Positions 46,151 to 57,141 of a DNA stretch of 64,000 bases are shown in pieces. The position numbers were made by a program, and so were the translations under genes. This DNA is from Mycolicibacterium mengxianglii (GTDB lineage Bacteria > Actinomycetota > Actinomycetes > Mycobacteriales > Mycobacteriaceae). The notes under the pieces were generated by a model that did not search any database, was not told the DNA's origin, and was given only the letters and a program-made list of their open reading frames with translations. The stretch lies in the NCBI RefSeq assembly GCF_015710575.1, contig NZ_CP065373.1:1984001-2048000 (forward strand), in the 5' to 3' direction. Each line of letters starts with the position of its first letter. The stretch's first letter is position 1.

Positions 46151-47553
46151 GCAACCGCGGCATGGCTGAAAAACCGGATACCTCAACCCATTTCGACGCC
46201 ATCATCGTCGGCGCCGGGCAGGCCGGGCCGCCGCTGGCGGGCCGGCTGACCGCAGCGGGGCAGACGGTCGCGGTGATCGAACGCAAGCTTGTCGGCGGCA
46301 CGTGCGTGAACTACGGGTGTATCCCCACCAAGACCCTGGTGGCCAGTGCACATGCGGCGCACGTCGCTCGCCGCAGTGCCGACTACGGGATCGGCACCGG
46401 CGAGGTCACCGTGGACATGGCAAAGGTGAAGGCCCGCAAGGACGGCATCGTCGAAGGTGACCGCAAGGGCGTCGAGAGCTGGCTGGAGGGAATGGACGGC
46501 TGCACCTTGATACGCGGCCACGCCAAGTTCACCGGCCCGCACTCGCTGTCGATCGACGGCGGTTCCGAGATCACCGCCGACCGGATCTTCCTCAACGTCG
46601 GCGGTCGCGCCGTGGCCCCGCCGATCCCCGGGCTTTCCGATGTCGACTACCTGACCAATGTCGGTGTCCTCGAACTCGGTTCGGTACCAGAGCATCTGGT
46701 GATCATCGGTGGTAGCTACATCGGCCTGGAATTCGCGCAGATGTACCGCCGGTTCGGCGCAGAGGTCACCGTCGTCGAGCGCGGATCGCGGTTGGCGTCC
46801 CGTGAGGACGACGACGTATGCGCCGCCATCAAAGAGATCCTGGAGAACGACGGAATCACAATACATCTGGACGCCAACGACATTCGGGTGTCCAAAGATG
46901 GTGAGGGAATCGCGGTGCATACCAGTGCCGATGGCCCCACGGTGACCGGCTCACACCTGCTGGTGGCTGTCGGGCGCCAGCCCAACACCGACGAGCTCGG
47001 CCTCGAGACCGCCGGGGTGGCGACCGACAAGCGGGGCTACGTGGTGGTTGATGACCAGTTGCGTACCAACGTCGAGCACATCTGGGCAATGGGGGACTGC
47101 AACGGCAGGGGTGCGTTCACCCACACCTCGTACAACGACTTCGAGATCGTGGCGGCCAACCTGCTCGACGACGAGCCGCGCAAGGTCAGCGACCGGATTC
47201 CCACCTATGCGCTCTACATCGACCCGCCACTGGGGCGCGCGGGTATGACCGTGGCCCAGGTGCGCGAATCGGGCCGAAAAGCGTTGGTAGGCAAGCGACC
47301 GATGACCCGGGTGGGCCGGGCGGTGGAGAAGGGTGAGACCCAGGGATTCATGAAGGTGGTGGTTGACGCCGACACCCACGAGATCCTGGGCGCGGCGATC
47401 CTCGGGGTCGGCGGCGACGAGGTGATCCACGGCATCCTCGACACCATGTCGGCCAAGGCGCCTTATACGACACTGACTCACACGGTGCACATCCACCCGA
47501 CGGTCAGCGAGTTGGTGCCGACGATGCTCGAAGAGATGAAACCGCTCCAATAA
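46147..47553 (+). CDS. FAD-dependent pyridine nucleotide-disulfide oxidoreductase (mercuric-reductase-like)
   Basis: 468 residues from GTG 46147; ATG 46162 is the alternative. Class I flavoprotein: FAD loop DAIIVGAGQAGPPLAGRL, redox disulfide GGTCVNYGCIPTKT, NAD(P) loop VIIGGSYIGLEFAQMYRRFG, FAD ribityl IWAMGDCNGRGAFTH, and C-terminal catalytic His HTVHIHPTVSELVP. It lacks both the N-terminal heavy-metal domain and the C-terminal Cys pair of true MerA, so detoxification of Hg(II) is unlikely; a general disulfide or quinone reductase is more plausible. Runs after the DUF4126 gene. Confidence 0.88.
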   Translation: MSNRGMAEKPDTSTHFDAIIVGAGQAGPPLAGRLTAAGQTVAVIERKLVGGTCVNYGCIPTKTLVASAHAAHVARRSADYGIGTGEVTVDMAKVKARKDGIVEGDRKGVESWLEGMDGCTLIRGHAKFTGPHSLSIDGGSEITADRIFLNVGGRAVAPPIPGLSDVDYLTNVGVLELGSVPEHLVIIGGSYIGLEFAQMYRRFGAEVTVVERGSRLASREDDDVCAAIKEILENDGITIHLDANDIRVSKDGEGIAVHTSADGPTVTGSHLLVAVGRQPNTDELGLETAGVATDKRGYVVVDDQLRTNVEHIWAMGDCNGRGAFTHTSYNDFEIVAANLLDDEPRKVSDRIPTYALYIDPPLGRAGMTVAQVRESGRKALVGKRPMTRVGRAVEKGETQGFMKVVVDADTHEILGAAILGVGGDEVIHGILDTMSAKAPYTTLTHTVHIHPTVSELVPTMLEEMKPLQ

Positions 47554-47570
47554 GCGCCCGCGCCAACCTC

Positions 47571-47963
47571 TCAGCTGCTCTGTAGCTGGGCGGCGATTGC
47601 CTCGGTGTCGAGCAAGGAGAAGACCTCGGCGATTTTGGCGGCCCGGAAGCGGTAGAAGACGTGCTCTGCGAACGTGATCGCCGATCCCGTAGGGCTCCAG
47701 CCCAGGAATTCGCGCTCCGGGGTGCAGTGGAAGAGCAGCCGGCATCCGACAGTGGCGTCGTCGGCCACCAGCAGGGTCGCGGTGAACTGCAGGTCCGGAA
47801 TGGTGTCGACGTCGTGCTGCAGCATCGACCGGTAGCCGACCAGCCCGATCCGCTGTCCGTTGTAATGCACGTCATCGCAGACGAACTCGCCGAGGTCGTC
47901 CCATCGCCGGTCGTTGAGGCAGTCCAGATAGCGGCCGTACACGGTGGGCAATGTCGTCGTCAT
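47571..47963 (-). CDS. SnoaL-like/ester cyclase family protein (NTF2 fold)
   Basis: 130 residues, ATG 47963. NTF2-like cone fold expected from LPTVYGRYLDCLNDRRWDDL, VHYNGQRIGLVGYRSML, VDTIPDLQFTATLLVADDAT and ITFAEHVFYRFRAAKIAEVF. SnoaL-like proteins include polyketide cyclases, isomerases and many uncharacterised members. Follows the thioesterase by 30 bases on the same strand. Confidence 0.85.
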   Translation of the reverse strand: MTTTLPTVYGRYLDCLNDRRWDDLGEFVCDDVHYNGQRIGLVGYRSMLQHDVDTIPDLQFTATLLVADDATVGCRLLFHCTPEREFLGWSPTGSAITFAEHVFYRFRAAKIAEVFSLLDTEAIAAQLQSS

Positions 47964-47993
47964 GATGGCAATTCTGCTGCAGGGCGCTGGTGC

Positions 47994-48769
47994 TCAGCGA
48001 CGCTGCACCAGCAGGGTCTGCGCGCAGGTGCCGATGAACCCGTCTCGGTCGAAGACGTCGGCGGTGGTCACGCCGATCCCGTCCGGGCCGATGGAGCCGC
48101 GGGCACGCAGCGCGAAATCGTCGCCGGCGGGCAATCGGTGCAGGTGCACCACGGTGTCGGTGTTCATGAACAGGTACTGCTGGGGGTCCAGCGCCGAACC
48201 GACTCCGTTGGCCGAATCCACCACCATCGCCAGCCGTTGCAGCGCCGTGGTCGGCTCGTCGTCCACCAGGGGAACCTCGGGCGTCAGCCAGAACACCCGA
48301 GAGCCCGACGGATCGTCGTGCTGTGGGCGGAAGTCCACACTGTCGAGATAGCCGCCGACATTCCACCATTGGTCGGGTAGCGCCGCGGCGGGTCCCTCGA
48401 CCAGCGGCGGGTAGCGGTCACCGGCGGCATCCCCGGTGTCGCTGGTGGCCAGCGCCCACGCGCTCACCCGGGCCACCGGGCGTGCCCCGCCTACCGGCGT
48501 CATCTCGGAATTCAGCAGGCAGATGCGCTTGCCGGGCCGCTCCACCCAGGCACGCACCGTCAGCGGTGCCACCGGAATGGCGCCCAGGATGTCGAGCGCC
48601 AGCCGGCCGATCCGCAGCGGCGAGCCGGTCAGCTGTTCCTCGATCGCCTTCGTCAGCAGCGCCAGCGGCGGCGAGCCGTGCTGGATGTCAGGTGTCCAGT
48701 TGCTGCGGGTCAGGTCGGTGGATTCGAAGATCTGCTGATCGCCTGGCCGGCGTCGGTAATAACAATCCG

Positions 48770-48773
<4 letters not shown>
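47994..48773 (-). CDS. Acyl-CoA thioesterase-like double-hotdog protein
   Basis: 259 residues from GTG 48773, overlapping the stop of the RecB-like gene by four bases. Features of TesB-type double-hotdog proteins: FESTDLTRSNWTPDIQHGSP with a PPLALLTKAIE helix, RIGRLALDILGAIPVAPLTV, and FMNTDTVVHLHRLPAGDDFA with DRDGFIGTCAQTLLVQ. Such proteins hydrolyse acyl-CoA or bind acyl groups. Probably transcribed with the nuclease and the SnoaL-like gene. Confidence 0.85.
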
Positions 48774-50520
<1,747 letters not shown>

Positions 50521-50526
50521 GCGGGG

Positions 50527-50835
50527 TCAGTCGTCGCTGCGGGACAGGCCGCGACGGACCGAGAGCAGTTCGATCTCCGGGCGGGCTGCCACCAACCGTT
50601 CGGCGGCGTCCAGGATGTCGACCACATGCGCGCGTTCTCCGGCGACCGCGGCCATACCGATGCCCGCGCGACGGTGCAGGTCGGCAGATCCCGTCTCCGC
50701 GGCCGAGACGGTGAATCGGCGGCGCAACTCGGCGACGATGGGGCGCACCACCGAGCGCTTCTCCTTGAGCGAGTGCACGTCACCGAGCAGGATGTCGAAC
50801 TCCAGCCAGCCGATCCACATGCCGTCCGCACTCAC
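50527..50835 (-). CDS. DUF503 family protein (Rv2117 homologue)
   Basis: 102 residues from GTG 50835 (overlaps the lppK stop); ATG 50820 gives 97. Motifs: WLEFDILLGDVHSLKEKRSVVR, AELRRRFTVSAAE, and late ARPEIELLSVRRGL. DUF503 is a small ferredoxin-like fold widespread in bacteria, often next to rbfA or in this mycobacterial position; function unknown. Confidence 0.9.
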   Translation of the reverse strand: MSADGMWIGWLEFDILLGDVHSLKEKRSVVRPIVAELRRRFTVSAAETGSADLHRRAGIGMAAVAGERAHVVDILDAAERLVAARPEIELLSVRRGLSRSDD

Positions 50836-51293
50836 CCGCCGAACTCCAGGAGCAGGTCCGCGGTCTCCCGAGACAGCTGCCAGCCCTGGCCCAGCGGTTT
50901 GAACTCCATGGGGTAGGTGAACGGCGCAGCGGCGGGGTCAGCGGGGGTGATCGTCACGGTGGCCACCAGGTACCCGCGCTGTTCCGACCAGGCGATGTCG
51001 GTGACGGCAAAGGTCAGCGGAGCCTGCTTGTTGTCGCGCAGCGCGACGACGAGACCGTCGAGGGCTTTTGCGTCCGCCGCGGTGGCGCCTTCGACGAGGG
51101 TGAGCTTGTTGTTGCCGGGAACTGCCGGATCGGTCAGCCGTGTCAGCACGTCGATCAGCGCCGACGGCTGCGGCAGGTCGGCAGGCTGTGATGGCGCCGG
51201 TGACACGACGGGCGGTGGGGGCGACGGGGCCGGAGGTGCCTCGCTGCTGCACCCTGACAGCCCAAAAGACCCTGACAGCCCGAACGCCGCCAC
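50832..51293 (-). CDS. lppK: Lipoprotein LppK homologue, MTB12-like
   Basis: 153 residues from GTG 51293, the only conventional start. Lipobox is GLSGC; from this start the signal peptide has no positive charge. An in-frame CTG at 51338, sharing CTGA with the upstream stop, would give LTQIRTTVRNAATILVAAFG, a normal n-region, so the real start is probably the CTG. The mature domain (VLTRLTDPAVPGNNKLTLVEG, LTFAVTDIAWSEQRGYLVAT, YPMEFKPLGQGWQLSRETAD) resembles MTB12/Cfp2-type low-molecular-weight antigens. Homologue of Rv2116. Probably co-transcribed with the next MTB12-like gene upstream. Confidence 0.87.
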   Translation of the reverse strand: MAAFGLSGSFGLSGCSSEAPPAPSPPPPVVSPAPSQPADLPQPSALIDVLTRLTDPAVPGNNKLTLVEGATAADAKALDGLVVALRDNKQAPLTFAVTDIAWSEQRGYLVATVTITPADPAAAPFTYPMEFKPLGQGWQLSRETADLLLEFGG

Positions 51294-51334
51294 GAGGATC
51301 GTGGCGGCGTTGCGGACTGTAGTGCGGATCTGGG

Positions 51335-51832
51335 TCAGCCCAGCGAGGAGAGGAACGCCATCGCGGTGCCCTTCTGGACCACCCAGCCCGTGGGGCTCGG
51401 GGCGGCGATGAAGGTGAGCGGCCGGCTGGTGGAAACGCCGTTCGCGGCGGTGGCCGTGACGTTCGCGGTGGCTACCGGGCCGTTCTGATCGATGTCGATG
51501 ACGTTGAACGCCACCGGGAAGTAGCCCTTGGCCTGCGCGTTGCGGTAAGCCCGGTCAGCGAGGATCTGCTCACCCCGGCCCAGTCCGCCCTCGACATAGG
51601 GGCTGAACGAACCGCTGGTGAGCGCGCTGAGCGTCTGGGTGAGTGCACCCTGCAGCTGCGGCGCCGGAGCGGCCGGCATCGGGATTTCCCAGGAGACCGG
51701 CTGGATGGCCGTTGACGCTGCGGGAGCTGACGCGGTGGATGCAATGGAAGTCACACCTGCCGTCGCAGCGCCGATGACGGCGACCGCACCGGCAGCGGTT
51801 GCCACACCGGTGGCGAGGGATTTCAGGTTCAC
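51335..51832 (-). CDS. Secreted MTB12/Cfp2-like low-molecular-weight antigen
   Basis: 165 residues from GTG 51832, with AAAGGAC upstream. Sec signal peptide NLKSLATGVATAAGAVAVIG and AATAGVTSIASTASA without a lipobox, so exported free. Mature part follows MTB12: PMPAAPAPQLQGALTQTLSA, YVEGGLGRGEQILADRAYRNA, FPVAFNVIDIDQNGPVATAN, GWVVQKGTAMAFLSSLG. These abundant secreted proteins have no known enzymatic function. Its stop overlaps the probable CTG start of lppK; two members of one family in tandem suggest duplication. Divergent from mpa. Confidence 0.85.
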   Translation of the reverse strand: MNLKSLATGVATAAGAVAVIGAATAGVTSIASTASAPAASTAIQPVSWEIPMPAAPAPQLQGALTQTLSALTSGSFSPYVEGGLGRGEQILADRAYRNAQAKGYFPVAFNVIDIDQNGPVATANVTATAANGVSTSRPLTFIAAPSPTGWVVQKGTAMAFLSSLG

Positions 51833-51980
51833 GGCTGTCCTTTCAAGTCGGCGCGCCTCTGTTGAAGAGGCTAACAGTGTGCTGGTGTGATGAATTCCGA
51901 CACCGCACACAAAGTCTGAATCGCCGGTAGCGTTGAAGTTGTTACCGCACCAACTTTCGGTGCGGGAGAAGGAGCGCATT

Positions 51981-53801
51981 ATGAGTGAGTCAGAGCGTTC
52001 GGGGGCGAACCCGCAGGGCTTTTCCAGCGAAGATGCAGCAGAGCTGGAGGCACTGCGCCGCGAGGCGGCAATATTGCGTGAACAGCTCGAGTCTTCACCG
52101 GGCGGTGCCGGCGGTGCGCGAACCGCCCGCGACGTACATCAGCTCGAAGCCCGGATCGACTCGCTGGCGGCGCGAAACTCCAAGCTGATGGAAACTCTCA
52201 AAGAGGCCCGCCAGCAACTTCTGGCGTTGCGCGAAGAAGTTGACCGGCTGGGTCAGCCGCCAAGCGGCTACGGCGTCCTGCTGGACACCCATGACGACGA
52301 CACCGTCGACGTGTTCACCTCGGGCCGCAAGATGCGCCTGACGGCTTCTCCCAATATCGACGTCAAGTCGCTCAAGCAGGGTCAGACGGTACGCCTCAAC
52401 GAGGCGCTCACCGTGGTCGAGGCCGGCAACTTCGAAGCGGTCGGCGAGATCTGCACCTTGCGCGAGATCCTGGCCGACGGTCACCGCGCTCTGGTGGTGG
52501 GCCATGCCGACGAGGAACGCATCGTCTGGCTCGCCGAGCCCCTGGTGGCGGCCGCGCATCTGCCCGTCGACCTCGTCGCCGAGATGGAGGACGAGTGGCG
52601 GCCGCGCAAGCTGCGCCCCGGTGACTCGCTGCTGGTCGACACCAAGGCCGGGTACGCCTTCGAGCGCATCCCCAAGGCCGAGGTCGAGGACCTGGTGCTC
52701 GAAGAGGTGCCCGATGTCAGCTACGAGGACATCGGTGGCCTGACCCGGCAGATCGAGCAGATCCGCGACGCGGTGGAACTGCCGTTCCTGCACAAGGATC
52801 TCTACCGGGAGTACGCGCTGCGGCCGCCGAAGGGTGTGCTGCTCTACGGGCCTCCCGGGTGCGGTAAGACGCTGATCGCGAAGGCTGTGGCGAACTCACT
52901 GGCCAAGAAGATGGCGGAGCTGCGCGGCGAGGACTCCCGTGAGGCCAAGTCGTACTTCCTCAACATCAAGGGCCCCGAGCTGCTGAACAAGTTCGTCGGT
53001 GAGACCGAGCGGCACATCCGCCTGATCTTCCAGCGGGCCCGTGAGAAGGCATCCGAGGGCACCCCGGTGATCGTGTTCTTCGACGAGATGGACTCCATCT
53101 TCCGGACCCGCGGCACCGGCGTGAGCTCCGATGTGGAGACCACGGTCGTCCCGCAGTTGCTCTCGGAGATCGACGGTGTCGAGGGCCTCGAGAACGTCAT
53201 CGTGATCGGCGCCTCCAACCGTGAGGACATGATCGATCCGGCGATCCTGCGGCCCGGCCGCCTGGACGTCAAGATCAAGATCGAGCGGCCGGACGCCGAG
53301 TCGGCGCAGGACATCTTCAGCAAGTACCTGACCGACGAATTGCCGGTCAACGAAGACGATCTCAGGGAGTTCGGCGGCGATCGGTCGCTGACCATCAAGG
53401 CGATGATCGAGAAGGTCGTCGACCGGATGTACGCCGAGATCGACGACAACCGGTTCCTGGAGGTCACCTACGCCAATGGTGACAAGGAAGTCATGTACTT
53501 CAAGGACTTCAACTCCGGCGCCATGATCCAGAATGTCGTCGACCGCGCCAAGAAGAACGCGATCAAGGCGGTTCTGGAGTCCGGGCAGAGGGGTCTGCGG
53601 ATCCAGCATCTGCTGGACTCGATCGTCGACGAGTTCGCCGAGAACGAGGACCTGCCCAACACCACCAATCCGGATGACTGGGCAAGGATCTCGGGCAAGA
53701 AGGGCGAGCGGATCGTCTACATCCGCACGCTGGTCACCGGCAAGAGTTCGTCGGCCAGCCGCGCTATCGACACCGAGTCCAACTTGGGCCAGTACCTGTA
53801 G
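51981..53801 (+). CDS. mpa: Proteasome-associated ATPase Mpa (ARC)
   Basis: 606 residues from ATG 51981 with AGAAGGAG upstream. Order: N-terminal coiled coil (about residues 20-85) that captures Pup, tandem OB domains, AAA+ domain with Walker [21 protein letters not shown] (about 288-307), Walker [17 protein letters not shown] and arginine-finger region [11 protein letters not shown], and the C-terminal QYL that docks into the 20S proteasome. Hexameric unfoldase for pupylated proteins. Homologue of Rv2115c; confirms a proteasome-bearing actinomycete. Confidence 0.97.
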   Translation: MSESERSGANPQGFSSEDAAELEALRREAAILREQLESSPGGAGGARTARDVHQLEARIDSLAARNSKLMETLKEARQQLLALREEVDRLGQPPSGYGVLLDTHDDDTVDVFTSGRKMRLTASPNIDVKSLKQGQTVRLNEALTVVEAGNFEAVGEICTLREILADGHRALVVGHADEERIVWLAEPLVAAAHLPVDLVAEMEDEWRPRKLRPGDSLLVDTKAGYAFERIPKAEVEDLVLEEVPDVSYEDIGGLTRQIEQIRDAVELPFLHKDLYREYALRPPKGVLLYGPPGCGKTLIAKAVANSLAKKMAELRGEDSREAKSYFLNIKGPELLNKFVGETERHIRLIFQRAREKASEGTPVIVFFDEMDSIFRTRGTGVSSDVETTVVPQLLSEIDGVEGLENVIVIGASNREDMIDPAILRPGRLDVKIKIERPDAESAQDIFSKYLTDELPVNEDDLREFGGDRSLTIKAMIEKVVDRMYAEIDDNRFLEVTYANGDKEVMYFKDFNSGAMIQNVVDRAKKNAIKAVLESGQRGLRIQHLLDSIVDEFAENEDLPNTTNPDDWARISGKKGERIVYIRTLVTGKSSSASRAIDTESNLGQYL

Positions 53802-53817
53802 CAGTCAGTCCCTGCGC

Positions 53818-53873
53818 GAGCAGACACAAAATCGCCCTTTTCGCTCGCGGAAAGGGCGATTTTGCGTCTGCTC
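53818..53873. terminator. Bidirectional terminator, near-perfect 23-bp inverted repeat
   Basis: Arms 53818-53840 and 53851-53873 are complementary at 22 of 23 positions around a 10-base loop (TCGCTCGCGG). The core is AAAATCGCCCTTT/AAAGGGCGATTTT, so each strand ends in a run of T after the GC stem, working for mpa on the plus strand and for the esterase remnant on the minus strand. Confidence 0.85.
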
Positions 53874-54677
53874 ACCCCGTGGTCGTGTCGCCCTGAGTTG
53901 CATCGACCACGTGATCGCACATCAGGTCGTACATGCCACGGGTCACCTCGACGTCGTCGCTCATGATGTTGTAACCGTGGTCGACGGCCGGGACTTCGTG
54001 ATAGGTCACCGATGCGCCGGCCGCGCTCAGTTTGTCCGCGTACCGCGCCGCCTCGGCCCGCAGTCGGTCGTATTCCGCGGACACGATCAGCGCGGGTGCG
54101 ATGCCGTGCAAGCCGTCGCCGTTGGTGCCCCACGCCGGGGAGGCCAAGCGGTCGCGGCGCTGCGCCGGATCCGGAATGTAAGCGGTGTCGAACACCTCGC
54201 CCATCCAGGGGCGGAGGACCGCGGATTTGCCTTGCGGGCTGGGCTTGTCGGCGGTTCTCGTCACGAGATCAAGTGGGGCGTAATGCAATACCTGCAGCGA
54301 GATCGAGGGCGTGCCCAGTTCCAGCGCCAACCGGGCGGCAGCGGCCGAGAGGTTTCCGCCCGCACTCTGACCACCGACGCACAGTCGGGTGGGCGCCAAC
54401 ACGTAGTCGATGTTGACCACCACGACGTCGGCGTGGGCCGCGAGGTAACGGCACCAGGGATCGTCCTGCTCGCGATGGCCGACGACGAATCCTCCGCCGT
54501 GGACGTTGACATACACCGCGGGACGACGGCCTCGGTGCTCGGCTGGGTGTACACGGTGGCCGCGGTGTTTCCCGGGATGTCGGGGAACCGCACGGCGGGC
54601 TTGGGCGCCGGATTGATGGTCGCGGCGAAGAGGCGTGCGATGTCGTCGGCTATCCAGGGCGTGGCCAGAACGGACAC
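53872..54677 (-). pseudogene. Frameshifted and internally deleted acetyl-esterase/lipase (HSL family)
   Basis: The C-terminal frame carries an HSL-type hydrolase: VYVNVHGGGFVVGHREQDD (oxyanion HGGG), GGQSAGGNLSAAAARLALEL (nucleophile Ser), LIVSAEYDRLRAEA (Asp) and VPAVDHGYN (His). The N-terminus (SVLATPWIADDIARLF, FPDIPGNTAATVY) lies in another frame, joined near 54515. In addition YVLAP runs straight into TRLCVGGQSAGG, where the family normally has some 25-30 residues more, so an in-frame deletion removed part of the fold. No intact start leads into HGGG. I regard it as non-functional. Confidence 0.7.
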
Positions 54678-54764
54678 CTACAGGCTCCTAGTCTCGAGGA
54701 CGGTTCGGCATGCCTCAGAGGGTACTCAGACCGCAGAGCAGGTGGGCTCGTGAATCATCCCGGT

Positions 54765-56150
54765 TCAGGAGGCGCGTTTGTTGGCGGCGATCGCTCGTTC
54801 CACCAGCGCCGACTCCGCCAGGATCGACGGATGGGCCAGCGTATGCACCACGGAGGTGAACACGTCGGAGATCGACTGATCGACGAGGGTGGCCTGGAGT
54901 ACTTGGTCCATGGCCCATCTGTGGTGGGCGACGTCCTCGGGTAGTTCGGTGCCGTGCAGGGCGTCCTGCCGAGCGGTGTCGGCTTCGGTCGACAGGGTCC
55001 ACGCGGCGTCGGTCACGACCGCCTGCAGGTCGAAGAATGAGGTCGCCGGCCGGTTGAGCGGCGGGGTGGCGACCAGATAGTCGGATAGGCAGCTCGCGTG
55101 CAGGGCGGCCGACGAGATGCCTTGGCCGTGAACCGGGTTGAACGAGGCCACCGCGTCTCCGACGCTGACGAGACGGGCGGGGAACCGCGCGAGTCCGGTG
55201 AAGTCCCGGCGGCGGCTGTCAGCTTGCCGGTATGTCTGGACCTCGCAGGTCGGGGGCCCGCTGACGGCGTGTCTGAAGATGGGGGGCAGCTTCGCGCACG
55301 TCTCACGAAAACCTTCGATCGAGGCGGGCGGCCGATCAGGCTCATACGAATAAAGGAGCACGAGCCATTGGTCACCTTCGACTGCGAGAACCAGGGCGTC
55401 TGGCTTCGACGGCCCGGCCAGCCGCCAGAACGACAACGCGACTGGTAGTTCGGCGGCGCCCGGTGGCCGTTCGAACAACGCGGTCGCGTAGTTGATGTTG
55501 GTTGGGAGCCGTTGCAGTTTCGGACGCTGAAAGCCGGCCTCTTCGACCCAGCGCGATACCTTGCTGGACCTTCCCATGGCGTCCACGACGAAATCGACGT
55601 CGATCGCCTTCTCTTGTTGCTCTTCCACGTACCGCACGGCGCGCACCGCACCGTCATCGAACTCGAGACCTGTTGCCTGAGCGGTCACGACTGACACGTT
55701 GGGAAGCGCCAGCACACGGCTGCGGATCCGCGATTCCAGAAACGGTCTTGTGCCCGTCAGGAGGGACGTATTGCGTTGGGGCACTTGTTGTCGACCGCCC
55801 AGATAGACGGCCTGTTGGTCAGGCCGGGCGAGCACGCCGCCGCGGTCCTGCGCTTCGCGGGTGAAGCCGGGTAGCCATCGCTCGATCTGCGCGAGGCCAC
55901 CCGGCAGCAGGACATGCGCCTGCCGACCTTGCGGAACTCCTTGCCGTAGATTGTCTTCGGAGTCCACTGCATCGCGTTCGATGATCAGCACCCTGGATGC
56001 GTGGTCAGCCAGCACCCGGGCGGCCAGCAGACCGGCGATGCTGCCACCCAACACGCACGCCGTATCGAACAGCACCGGGGTGCGTACTGGCGGATCAGTG
56101 CGACTCAGACGGTCGAACAGGGCACGGGGAGAGTCGGTCGTCGAGGTCAC
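54765..56150 (-). CDS. FAD-dependent monooxygenase/halogenase-like oxidoreductase
   Basis: 461 residues, ATG 56150 with AAAGGACAACGG upstream. FAD-binding start TACVLGGSIAGLLAARVLAD, acidic IIERDAV, LLPGGLAQIERWLPGF, DFVVDAMGRSSKVSRWVE and second FAD motif LVSVGDAVASFNPVHGQGISS. This order is that of group A flavoprotein monooxygenases and geranylgeranyl-reductase-like enzymes. No partner genes indicate the substrate. Divergent from a TetR gene with a palindrome between, so probably repressed by it. Confidence 0.87.
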   Translation of the reverse strand: MTSTTDSPRALFDRLSRTDPPVRTPVLFDTACVLGGSIAGLLAARVLADHASRVLIIERDAVDSEDNLRQGVPQGRQAHVLLPGGLAQIERWLPGFTREAQDRGGVLARPDQQAVYLGGRQQVPQRNTSLLTGTRPFLESRIRSRVLALPNVSVVTAQATGLEFDDGAVRAVRYVEEQQEKAIDVDFVVDAMGRSSKVSRWVEEAGFQRPKLQRLPTNINYATALFERPPGAAELPVALSFWRLAGPSKPDALVLAVEGDQWLVLLYSYEPDRPPASIEGFRETCAKLPPIFRHAVSGPPTCEVQTYRQADSRRRDFTGLARFPARLVSVGDAVASFNPVHGQGISSAALHASCLSDYLVATPPLNRPATSFFDLQAVVTDAAWTLSTEADTARQDALHGTELPEDVAHHRWAMDQVLQATLVDQSISDVFTSVVHTLAHPSILAESALVERAIAANKRAS

Positions 56151-56240
56151 TTACCGTTGTCCTTTCAGTAATCGCGGACAGTAAGCAACAGGCTCCCAGC
56201 GGGGAGCGGGTCGACGCCACGAACGGGACATGCAAACGGT

Positions 56241-56260
56241 GATAACGGTAAACCGATATC
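56241..56260. promoter_or_regulatory. TetR operator candidate between monooxygenase and tetR
   Basis: GATAaCGGTaaACCGaTATC is a 20-base imperfect palindrome (16 of 20 positions symmetric) in the 228-base divergent region. The rest of 56151-56378 has no gene; TATCGT (about 56367) is a possible -10 for the TetR gene just before its ATG. Confidence 0.5.
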
Positions 56261-56378
56261 TCTGAGAACACAATGAGCCGTGCGGCTGTGGTCATCGGCG
56301 ATTCAGTGCACCAACATCGTTGGCATCTCGCGTCACTCGTGGAACCGCCGCTGACGATCGTGGGGTATCGTTGGTAAC

Positions 56379-57092
56379 ATGTTGACAGGCCCTCGGGCGT
56401 CTACTTCAAACGGGATATTGGAGGCGGCGGCCGAGCTGCTGCGCGACGGAGGCGTGGAGGCGGTGTCAACCCGTGCGGTAGCCGCGGCCGCCGGTACACA
56501 ACCGCCGAACATCTACCGCCGATTCGGCGATAAGCAGGGGTTACTCGAAGCAGTCACCCTGCACATTCTCCACAACTACATCGCCCAGATGCGAAGAGTT
56601 GCTTACCAATCGGATGATTCGGTCGAAGATCTGCGACACCTGTGGGACCTGTATGTGACATTCGCTATGACGCAGCCCGAGTGCTTCGCCCTGATATACG
56701 GACCCACCCGACGCGGAGAGGCCATCTCGGCGGCTGCAGAGACGATGAAGTCCATGATTCAGGCTGCGATCGGGCGAATCGCCGACGACGGCAGATTGCG
56801 GATGAGTGTCATGCGGGCGACTGCGTTGTTCCGATCTTGCGGTGTGGGTTTTGTGCTCACCCAGCTGGCAATCCCCGCGGTAAAGCGCGACTGGGAGCTG
56901 AGCGACATCGCCCGGGAGAATGCACTCGCCAACATCGTGGTCACTTCGGGGGCGAGCAACGAGCGCAACACGTTGATCGGACGAGCCACCGCGCTGCGGC
57001 AAACTCTCGATGGCGACGATGTGCCGTTGATGCGGGCCGAACGTGAGGTGATGATCGAATGGCTCAACCGTATCGCCGACGGGCGGCACTGA
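56379..57092 (+). CDS. TetR family transcriptional regulator
   Basis: 237 residues, ATG 56379. DNA-binding domain: ILEAAAELLRDGGVEAVSTR, helix-turn-helix AVAAAAGTQPPNIYRRFGDK, QGLLEAVTLHIL. The C-terminal domain (VRDLW-type DLRHLWDLYVTFAMTQPECF, ALIYGPTRRG) is of the TetR_C type found in many actinobacterial members. Short or absent leader. Probably controls itself and the divergent monooxygenase; ligand unknown. Confidence 0.92.
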   Translation: MLTGPRASTSNGILEAAAELLRDGGVEAVSTRAVAAAAGTQPPNIYRRFGDKQGLLEAVTLHILHNYIAQMRRVAYQSDDSVEDLRHLWDLYVTFAMTQPECFALIYGPTRRGEAISAAAETMKSMIQAAIGRIADDGRLRMSVMRATALFRSCGVGFVLTQLAIPAVKRDWELSDIARENALANIVVTSGASNERNTLIGRATALRQTLDGDDVPLMRAEREVMIEWLNRIADGRH

Positions 57093-57141
57093 CAACGTCC
57101 GGCAGGATGCGGCCGGCAAATTCGTCGGGAAAGCGCTGCGG

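Noticed and set aside
46147..47553. Mercuric reductase MerA
   Set aside because: Redox CxxxxC and MerA-like overall pattern are present, but the C-terminal cysteine pair and any mer operon genes are missing.
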